Below, piece after piece: positions 7,660 to 13,056 of a stretch of 19,146 nucleotides of DNA (the first letter of the stretch is position 1; the number at the start of each line of letters is the position of its first letter). The translations under genes were made by a program, and so were the position numbers. The stretch is from Muribaculaceae bacterium (GTDB lineage: Bacteria; Bacteroidota; Bacteroidia; Bacteroidales; Muribaculaceae), in the NCBI GenBank assembly GCA_009775225.1, contig VSPE01000043.1, positions 1-19,146 of the forward strand, in the 5' to 3' direction. Below the pieces are notes generated by a model. It worked only from the letters and a program-made list of their open reading frames with translations, searched no databases and was not told the origin of the DNA.

Positions 7660-8535
7660 TTACAGCTCGTATGCTATGTCGGCTTCAACCTTGACTTGGA
7701 AATAGCCGAGGCTATGACCGCCGGGGGCGGGTTCGCAGTTGAACTTCATCTGAAGACCGTCGCCGAAATCATACTCGCCTGCGAGGTCGGTAATGGGAAA
7801 GGCCGGATAGGGTGTCCCGCCAATTTCGGGAGTAATGGCGTCTACGTTCCAACGGGCTGTGGTGCCAGAAATCGTGAATGGTATGTTCTTCAGCACGATG
7901 TCGAGGCGCATGGGCATGTTGCCGACAAATTTGGCCTGCTTCATCGAGATTTCAAGACGGCGCGTATCCATGTTGAAATTGAGACTGTAGGTGCAGTCTC
8001 GGTCTTTGAACTCATCACCGGTTTCGAGGTTTACCGAAGTGAGGTCGCCGAAAACTATCTGTCCGGCAGATGCCGATGTCACGGAATACTGAGAGTCGAG
8101 GATGTAGTAAAGAGCGAGGCCGGGCGAGGAAGCGCCACCCACATATCGGTCGCAGTACCGGACTTTGAGAGTTGTGAATTCCGGCACTTTGCCGTAGTTC
8201 GACAGCGAGGGCTTTATGCCGGACGCTTCGATGTCGTACCAGCCGTACTTATCCATTTTCCAGCGGAGGTCTTTGAGGGTCATAGTGGGGAACCTGGTGC
8301 CGTCGGGGAGCTGGAGTCCCGAGATTTTGAGCTGCGCCCTATTGTTGCCGTAGAAGATGCTCAGCTCGTATGTCACGCCTTTGTATGTGGCGGTCGCGCC
8401 CGAGGGCATATCGTTGACGTAGGCAAAGCAGCCTGCAAATGTCTTGGATGCATAGTTACTGTCGTCATCAGTGCTGCAGGAGCTTACGAGAGCCATGCAC
8501 AGGCAGGCGCAAAGACTGTAGAGGAATTTTCTCAT
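7660..8535 (-). CDS. Bacteroidetes lipoprotein of unknown function
   Basis: A 291-residue protein read from the ATG at 8535, because a type II signal peptide begins there: MRKFLYSLCACLCMALVSSC with the lipid Cys at residue 20. The upstream in-frame ATG at 8571 falls inside the promoter and is rejected. Directly after the Cys comes STDDD, an acidic run like the lipoprotein export signal that sends Bacteroidetes lipoproteins to the cell surface, so surface exposure is a reasonable inference. The rest is beta-rich with two similar-looking parts (FPTMTLKDLRWKMDKYGWYD and PMRLDIVLKNIPFTISGTT), perhaps two calycin-like or beta-sandwich halves. I cannot assign a family or substrate. It has its own promoter and terminator. 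Confidence 0.85.
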   Translation of the reverse strand: MRKFLYSLCACLCMALVSSCSTDDDSNYASKTFAGCFAYVNDMPSGATATYKGVTYELSIFYGNNRAQLKISGLQLPDGTRFPTMTLKDLRWKMDKYGWYDIEASGIKPSLSNYGKVPEFTTLKVRYCDRYVGGASSPGLALYYILDSQYSVTSASAGQIVFGDLTSVNLETGDEFKDRDCTYSLNFNMDTRRLEISMKQAKFVGNMPMRLDIVLKNIPFTISGTTARWNVDAITPEIGGTPYPAFPITDLAGEYDFGDGLQMKFNCEPAPGGHSLGYFQVKVEADIAYEL

Positions 8536-8568
8536 TGTGGCTAGTTTGATGTTTTTATTTTTATAGTG

Positions 8569-8600
8569 CAAAGCTACACATTAAACTCCAATAGTGCAAG
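8569..8600 (-). promoter_or_regulatory. Promoter of the lipoprotein gene
   Basis: On the minus strand, CTTG (plus-strand bases 8597-8600) and TAGCTTTG (8569-8576), separated by 20 bases, match the Bacteroidetes promoter pattern. The leader would be about 30 bases. Confidence 0.62.
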
Positions 8601-8667
8601 AGGGCGCCTCGCATCAGTCTGCTAAAAGGTGCTAATAATGTGCTATACGACATATTATAAACAAATA

Positions 8668-8699
8668 TTTGCACAATTGAAGATTTGTTATTACTTTTG
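8668..8699 (+). promoter_or_regulatory. Promoter upstream of the membrane protein gene
   Basis: TTTG at 8668-8671, a 20-base spacer and TACTTTTG at 8692-8699 match the Bacteroidetes -33/-7 pattern fully. The transcript would start near 8704, leaving an unusually long leader of about 115 bases that contains two hairpins. Confidence 0.7.
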
Positions 8700-8702
8700 C
8701 AG

Positions 8703-8720
8703 TGTGAGAATTGCCTCACA
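8703..8720 (+). other. Small hairpin at the predicted transcript 5' end
   Basis: TGTGAG (8703-8708) and CTCACA (8715-8720) form a 6-bp stem with a 6-base loop, right at the expected transcription start. It may protect the 5' end of the RNA or be an operator; the sequence alone does not decide. Confidence 0.45.
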
Positions 8721-8764
8721 AATCATGGACACTTAATATGTTTTAATAGATTGTAGATTATTAG

Positions 8765-8797
8765 AGGGCTTTATCGCGAGATACGGCCCTTTCTTTT
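8765..8797 (+). terminator. Terminator-like hairpin in the leader of the membrane protein gene
   Basis: AGGGC (8765-8769) pairs with GCCCT (8786-8790). An inner stem TATC/GATA is closed by a GCGA (GNRA) tetraloop, and the hairpin is followed by TTCTTTTT (8791-8797 approximately). It sits between the promoter and the start codon at 8820, so it could end a short RNA of about 90 bases or act as an attenuator. Confidence 0.55.
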
Positions 8798-8819
8798 TAG
8801 ACCTGACATATAGCCTGTT

Positions 8820-10493
8820 ATGACTGCAAACCGCATTGACCGCATACTGATAGCTCTTATCGCTGCCATTACCGCAATCGGCGCGGTGGTGTGGGATATT
8901 TATACACCCTATACCGTAGACGACTACTTCTACCGCGAGATTATACGTGCCGATTTCAGTCCCACAACAGAAACATGGCCTGGTGGAAACGAAGACATCA
9001 CCACTCTGCCACAGGCATGGAAGTCAATCAAAAACCATACCGTATATAACGGCCGTCTGGCCAACTTCCTCCATATACTGATGCAACCGGCAGGTCGCAC
9101 TGCCGAGAGTGTGCTGCTCGGATTGTGTATAGGAGCGTTGTTTCTGCTCCTGTGTAAGTGCATACGCTCGTTCTCGGGGCCGCTGACTGTGCCGGGCATA
9201 ATCGCCGCCACCCTGTCGTTCTGGATAATATTACCGTGGCACGACACTTTCCAGTCGCTTGATTTCCAATGCAACTACGTGCTGCCGTCGCTGGTTGTTG
9301 TCCTTCTTATACTATTATTTCACAAGTCGAGCGACACAAGCACCCGGCAGAAAATACTGATATTCCTATTGGCTGTTTCGTGCTCCTGGCTTCACGAGGG
9401 ATTTGGATGTGCCGCTTTTGCATATTTCCTTACAACAGCACTATATCCAACAGTAAATCATTTACGAAAATACAGCTTCTTTATTGCAACCGCCATTGCT
9501 GTCGGAATAATGGTAAACCTGGCATGCGGAACAGCCAACCGCATCTCAAACTCCGAAGGTTCCGGCAGTTTTACTGTTCAGATATTAGTGCAGTTGGGCT
9601 TGGATTTATGGCCTTTCGCACTGAGTGCCACAGCAATCGGCCTTGCACTCCTTTGCAAAAAGAGCCGCTTCCGTAAAAAATACGCATATATCTATGTGCC
9701 GTTATTTGCAGGAGCTGTAGGTGGGCTTTTCCTTTCAATTGTATTTAAGAGCGGTGCTCGCATGCTTTGGCCTTGCAATCTGTTCTGCCTTCTTGTTATA
9801 TGCTCGTTGTTTAACGACATTTCGCACAATGCCAATAAAAAATGGCAGAGCGTCATCGGCTTGGTATTCGTACCATTATATGCATGGTGGATGACACAAC
9901 AATGTATCTGGAACAAAAATATCGGAGACGAAAGCCGCATAATAGAACAGCAGCATGGAGCTAACAGAGACCTCGCTCCTACAGTTTTCTATCTGAACCA
10001 CATTCCCGGCAATAAAATACCATATTGGTTGGCTAAACTCACGCAGCAGCCGCTTGACGGAAGCTGGAATTCGGAATGTTTCGGCACTTATCTTAGCGGG
10101 CGCTGTGCCTCAGTTCTTGTTTTGCCTCCTGCACTTGAAAACTTGCCCTTCGAATCTTGGCCCCGGATACCCGGCAACAATCATCTGCGCGGCGTCTACC
10201 CGATGATGGCAGCCCGTGATTCGGCAGACCTCCGACTTACAATAAAATATGGCGAATACGGCAACAATATATCTCCCGCCACACGACTCCTAATGCTAAT
10301 CAAAAACCGAGGAATAACCAAAGGGGATTCGGTGAGAGTTAAAACGACAGCTTTGCGCATAATCCTTCCCGACGGCAGCACGGCATACCGCTATTGCCCC
10401 GAGCCGTTGCCGCGCACAGTGGAAGGACGCCATTTCGCAGCTATCGACATCCTGGATATTCAGTCGCCCGAGGACGAGCGCAGCTCGCGCTGA
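8820..10493 (+). CDS. Multi-pass membrane protein, DUF6056/GT-C-like
   Basis: A 557-residue protein with about ten hydrophobic segments (first at residues 8-25; others near 96-115, 125-140, 153-168, 180-208 and several up to about residue 355), then a soluble C-terminal region of about 190 residues. The layout, the motif TVDDYFY (D34, D35) just after the first helix and WLHEGFG in the middle resemble the DUF6056 group of large membrane proteins. Acidic residues in the first external loop are a feature of GT-C glycosyltransferases, so a lipid-linked sugar transferase role is possible but is inference. Codon use is clearly more AT-rich than in neighbours, pointing to accessory or transferred DNA. 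Its end overlaps the convergent merR-type gene by 34 bases, with no terminator between them. Confidence 0.75.
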   Translation: MTANRIDRILIALIAAITAIGAVVWDIYTPYTVDDYFYREIIRADFSPTTETWPGGNEDITTLPQAWKSIKNHTVYNGRLANFLHILMQPAGRTAESVLLGLCIGALFLLLCKCIRSFSGPLTVPGIIAATLSFWIILPWHDTFQSLDFQCNYVLPSLVVVLLILLFHKSSDTSTRQKILIFLLAVSCSWLHEGFGCAAFAYFLTTALYPTVNHLRKYSFFIATAIAVGIMVNLACGTANRISNSEGSGSFTVQILVQLGLDLWPFALSATAIGLALLCKKSRFRKKYAYIYVPLFAGAVGGLFLSIVFKSGARMLWPCNLFCLLVICSLFNDISHNANKKWQSVIGLVFVPLYAWWMTQQCIWNKNIGDESRIIEQQHGANRDLAPTVFYLNHIPGNKIPYWLAKLTQQPLDGSWNSECFGTYLSGRCASVLVLPPALENLPFESWPRIPGNNHLRGVYPMMAARDSADLRLTIKYGEYGNNISPATRLLMLIKNRGITKGDSVRVKTTALRIILPDGSTAYRYCPEPLPRTVEGRHFAAIDILDIQSPEDERSSR

Positions 10494-10822
10494 CGGTTGT
10501 CGAGAGCGTCGAGCAGGTCGGTCAGGCGGCGGCGTATATCCTTTAGCCGCTTTACGACCTCGTGCTTGCGCTCGAGGTCGCGGCGGTTGCGGCGCAGGTG
10601 CTCTCGGGCGCCGTCGATAGTGAGACCCTTGTCGCGGATAAGGAAGCGTATTATGCAGAGCTGCTCAATGTCGGCGGGTGTGTACTGGCGTGTGCCGCCG
10701 CTGTTGCGGCGGGGACGCAGTTCGCTGAACTCCTTCTCCCAAAAACGGATTGTAGACTGCGGCAGCTGCAGCAACTCGGCCACATCGCCTATCTTATAAA
10801 ATTTCTTTGTCAGCTCTTCCAT
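10460..10822 (-). CDS. MerR family transcriptional regulator
   Basis: A 120-residue DNA-binding protein read from the ATG at 10822. KFYKIGDVAELLQLPQSTIRFWEKEF at the N-terminus is the MerR winged helix-turn-helix, followed by the wing (LRPRRNSGGTRQYT), then DIEQLCIIRFLIRDKGLTI and a basic coiled-coil dimerisation helix. There is no effector or metal-binding domain (no Cys cluster), so its signal is unknown. This short MerR type commonly sits next to an M23 peptidase and alaS in Bacteroidetes. Here it is separated from the M23 gene by the repeat/transposase insertion, whose left boundary is a 17-bp repeat covering the first five codons. The new upstream region (10824-10850) has no TAnnTTTG box, so expression may depend on read-through. 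Confidence 0.9.
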   Translation of the reverse strand: MEELTKKFYKIGDVAELLQLPQSTIRFWEKEFSELRPRRNSGGTRQYTPADIEQLCIIRFLIRDKGLTIDGAREHLRRNRRDLERKHEVVKRLKDIRRRLTDLLDALDNRQRELRSSSGD

Positions 10823-10823
10823 A
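10807..10823. repeat. 17-bp direct repeat, left copy (true merR start)
   Basis: TTGTCAGCTCTTCCATA here is identical to 11955-11971. On the minus strand it reads TATGGAAGAGCTGACAA, which contains the ATG and first codons (MEELT) of merR. The two copies bound the insertion. Confidence 0.9.
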
Positions 10824-10849
10824 TTTATTATATAGGCGGGATTGATATG

Positions 10850-11063
10850 TTTGCGGGGTCGGAGACCCCGACGATAGGGAAACCCCATGTTTTAACATGG
10901 GGATAGTAAGCGACTCTCAATACTGGAGAGTCGGAGACTCGACCGATACCATTAGACGCTACGCAATATCGCGCAGGTCTCCGACCTGCGGGGGCGCGGC
11001 GCGGCTCGGGTTGCCCCATGTTGAAACATGGGGTTAACCTATCGGGCGTGTCTCCGACACGCC
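10850..11063. repeat. REP-like composite repeat, unit A (complete)
   Basis: A roughly 211-bp unit holding six hairpins in order. H1 is CGGGGTC-GGA-GACCCCG (10854-10870). H2 is CCCCATGTT-TT-AACATGGGG (10883-10902). H3 is GAGTC-GGA-GACTC (10928-10940). H4 is CGCAGGTC-TCC-GACCTGCG (10972-10990). H5 is CCCCATGTT-GA-AACATGGGG (11014-11033). H6 is GGCGTGTC-TCC-GACACGCC (11045-11063). H1 and H3 are each followed by CGATA; H4 and H6 are each preceded by TATCG, its reverse complement. The second half (H4-H6) is therefore an inverted version of the first. Unit C differs at only two bases. Confidence 0.93.
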
Positions 11064-11089
11064 GTGCGGCGATACTTGCGCTAAGCAGG

Positions 11090-11533
11090 TCAATCAAGGT
11101 ACTCGGGTTTAAAAATCCAGTGGCGCCTATTATAATATGTCGACATTTCGTCTTCATAAGATATGAGTCCGTGATGCGTTTCCTGATTGATTATATATTG
11201 TTTTACGCGAGGGATGTCTTCGGGAGCGACAGACTCCGCAAAGTACTCTTTAGCCCAGCCCTCCCAATACTTAAACGCCGGCTCGGCTTTCAGTGCCGCG
11301 CTACTGGTGGCTTTGATTGTTCTAATCAGCTCGGAAAGAGCTGCCGACGCCGGCAGTTCGAAGAGGATATGCACATGATTTGAGGTGCCGTTGATGCGAT
11401 GTACGAAACACCCTTCGTCCTTGAGCTTGTTATATATGATTTTATACACATCCCGCCGACACTCTTCAGGTATGGTTGTACGCCTGAATTTAGTGCCGAA
11501 TACGATGTGTATTACTATTTTAACTTTACTCAT
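11090..11533 (-). mobile_element. IS200-like HUH transposase gene, REP-associated (RAYT-type)
   Basis: A 147-residue Y1 transposase read from the ATG at 11533; the longer frame back to 11638 runs through repeat B and is rejected. Motifs are IHIVFGTKFRR at the N-terminus, the HUH metal-binding pair H53-V-H55 in SNHVHILFEL, WEGWAKEYFAESV, and the catalytic tyrosine Y113 in VKQYIINQETHH. Such enzymes cut and rejoin single-stranded DNA at hairpins. The gene has a REP-like unit on each side (26 bases beyond its stop, 35 bases before its start), no TnpB partner, and lies in an array of similar hairpins, so a domesticated REP-associated transposase is more likely than a plain IS200. All catalytic residues are present. 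No strong promoter was found. Confidence 0.88.
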
Positions 11534-11567
11534 TGTGCGTATTCGATTTATAAGATTGCTATTGCCA

Positions 11568-11675
11568 CTACGCAATATCGCGCAGGTCTCCGACCTGCGA
11601 GAGCGCGGCATGGCTCGGGTTGCCCCATGTTGAAACATGGGGTTAGCCTATCGGGCGTGTCTCCGACACGCCTTG
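11568..11675. repeat. REP-like repeat, unit B (second half only)
   Basis: This copy matches only the H4-H5-H6 half of units A and C, starting at CTACGCAATATCG. H4 is at 11581-11599, H5 at 11623-11642 and H6 at 11654-11672. It is less similar to A and C between H4 and H5 (GAGAGCGCGGCATGG instead of GGGGGCGCGGCGCGG) while all stems are intact. It lies just upstream of the transposase gene. Confidence 0.9.
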
Positions 11676-11716
11676 CGACGATAATTGCGCGAGGGCGGAT
11701 AGTCTGCCTTGATGCT

Positions 11717-11930
11717 TTTGCGGGGTCGGAGACCCCGACGATAGGGAAACCCCATGTTTTAACATGGGGATAGTAAGCGACCCTCAATACTGGAGAGTCG
11801 GAGACTCGACCGATACCATTAGACGCTACGCAATATCGCGCAGGTCTCCGACCTGCGGGGGCGCGGCGCGGCTCGGGTTGCCCCATGTTGAAACATGGGG
11901 TTAGCCTATCGGGCGTGTCTCCGACACGCC
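11717..11930. repeat. REP-like composite repeat, unit C (complete)
   Basis: This is a direct repeat of unit A, offset by 867 bases. Only two substitutions were found over 211 bp: T10915 against C11782, and AA against AG in TTAACC/TTAGCC. Hairpins are H1 11721-11737, H2 11750-11769, H3 11795-11807, H4 11839-11857, H5 11881-11900 and H6 11912-11930. The change at 11782 breaks the alternative GACTCTC/GAGAGTC pairing near H3 but leaves the GAGTC-GGA-GACTC hairpin untouched. Confidence 0.93.
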
Positions 11931-11954
11931 TGCCTCGTATCGACGCACCTTGCG

Positions 11955-11971
11955 TTGTCAGCTCTTCCATA
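11955..11971. repeat. 17-bp direct repeat, right copy (decoy merR start)
   Basis: Identical to 10807-10823. On the minus strand its ATG (11970-11968) lies 11 bases after the M23 stop codon, the spacing expected for the original M23-merR junction. From this ATG a 140-codon frame runs through repeats C and B to a stop at 11548; it is a by-product of the insertion. Confidence 0.9.
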
Positions 11972-11981
11972 CTGTGCAATA

Positions 11982-12953
11982 TCAGTCCATTACATGTCCG
12001 GCATTTTCGGCCATGCGTATTATTTCGTCGTACTGCTCGGGGCTTATGTCGTAGAAATAATAGTTTACGGGGTTCTGCGGAGCGCCACGGTAGCGGACTT
12101 CGTAGTGGAGGTGCGGGCCGGTGGACTTGCCGGTGTTTCCTACGAGGCCTATGAGGTCGCCGCGCTTCACTTTCTTCCCTACCTGTGCTATGAGCTTCGA
12201 CATGTGGGCGTAGCGCGTGGTGTAGTTGTAGCCGTGGTCTATCTCCACCATGTTGCCGTATGCGCTCTGCCATGAGGATGTGCGCACGGTGCCGTCGGCC
12301 GTGGCATATACGGGGGTGCCTATTGGGGCAGAGAAGTCCATACCTTCGTGGAATTTCATGGTTCCGTACACGGGGTCGCGGCGCGCGCCGTAGCCCGAAG
12401 CCATTGTGCGGAGATATTTTTCGGGCACGGGCTGTATGGCGGGCATGTGGTCGGTTCGCTCCTTTTGGCCGGAGGCCTGCGATGCGAGGAAGTCAAACGA
12501 CTTAATCTGCGAAGCGAGCATTTGGTCGAGGCGGTCGAGCTTACGGTCTACGGTCATCAGCAGGGTGTTGTCGGCGAGCGAGTCGAGGCGGTCGAAGTTG
12601 CGCTGCCTTTCGAGTCCGGCATACCGTCGGCCGGGGGTGAGAGGCTCTGCCTGCATCATCACACGGTAGAAATTGTTGTCGCGCTCGGCAATGTCTTCCA
12701 TTACGGCGAGAGCGCGGTCGGCCTGTCGGCCAAGCATCTCCACGCGCTGCTGTAGCACGTCGCGGTCGCGCCGCAGAGTTTTCTCGCGCGGCGACTCGAA
12801 GGTGTGGTACAGGCCTATGGCGATTGCTGCCACGACAATCACGGCCACAACGTAGGGGCGCACGGCGGCAGCCATGCGCTTGCGCATGTCGGGGTACACG
12901 CGCTCGTATTGCTCCGTGGCCGGATTATATCTGTAGAAAACCTTTTGAGCCAT
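11982..12953 (-). CDS. M23 family (LytM) peptidoglycan endopeptidase
   Basis: A 323-residue protein read from the ATG at 12953; the longer frame to 13031 would begin upstream of its promoter. It has a short cytoplasmic N-terminus, one transmembrane helix (about 33-50, PYVVAVIVVAAIAIGLYH), a helical coiled-coil periplasmic region (about 55-160), and a C-terminal LytM domain. The zinc ligands are visible: H202 and D206 in FHEGMDFSAP and H283 in GPHLHYEVR, with H250 (RYAHM) and H281 also conserved, so it should be active. M23 enzymes cut peptide cross-links of peptidoglycan. It is divergent from alaS with a shared 103-bp promoter region. The repeat/transposase insertion lies just downstream and separates it from merR. 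Confidence 0.93.
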   Translation of the reverse strand: MAQKVFYRYNPATEQYERVYPDMRKRMAAAVRPYVVAVIVVAAIAIGLYHTFESPREKTLRRDRDVLQQRVEMLGRQADRALAVMEDIAERDNNFYRVMMQAEPLTPGRRYAGLERQRNFDRLDSLADNTLLMTVDRKLDRLDQMLASQIKSFDFLASQASGQKERTDHMPAIQPVPEKYLRTMASGYGARRDPVYGTMKFHEGMDFSAPIGTPVYATADGTVRTSSWQSAYGNMVEIDHGYNYTTRYAHMSKLIAQVGKKVKRGDLIGLVGNTGKSTGPHLHYEVRYRGAPQNPVNYYFYDISPEQYDEIIRMAENAGHVMD

Positions 12954-12984
12954 TTTGATAAGTGCGAATTTCTCAGTAATTTTG
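12954..12984 (+). promoter_or_regulatory. alaS promoter
   Basis: TTTG at 12954-12957, a 19-base spacer and TAATTTTG at 12977-12984 fit the Bacteroidetes consensus. The leader to the ATG at 13057 would be about 68 bases. The -33 element abuts the M23 start codon. Confidence 0.65.
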
Positions 12985-12996
12985 CACTCCGAAACG

Positions 12997-13028
12997 CAAA
13001 GATAACAAATTTGCGCCACAATAAGAAA
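12997..13028 (-). promoter_or_regulatory. Promoter of the M23 gene
   Basis: On the minus strand TATCTTTG (plus bases 12997-13004) is a full -7 match; the -33 element 20 bases upstream is only TTTC (13025-13028). It overlaps the alaS leader, so the two divergent promoters may interfere. Confidence 0.55.
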
Positions 13029-13056
13029 CATCCTTCGGAAACAAAATCAACAGAAT

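Noticed and set aside
7696..8544. 282-residue plus-strand ORF
   Set aside because: It is antisense to the lipoprotein gene, which has a proper signal peptide, promoter and terminator.
10828..11157. Minus-strand protein of 109 residues over unit A
   Set aside because: It is a translation of the repeat itself and overlaps the end of the transposase gene; no independent sign of coding.
11090..11533. Classical IS200/IS605 element with TnpB and guide RNA
   Set aside because: No TnpB-like frame is present in either direction, and the flanks are the composite repeat units rather than single subterminal hairpins.
11018..11773. Plus-strand ORFs across the transposase gene and repeats
   Set aside because: They are antisense to a gene with intact catalytic motifs or consist of repeat sequence.
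10823..11971. CRISPR array
   Set aside because: The repeats are few, long, palindromic and not separated by regular unique spacers; no Cas genes are present.
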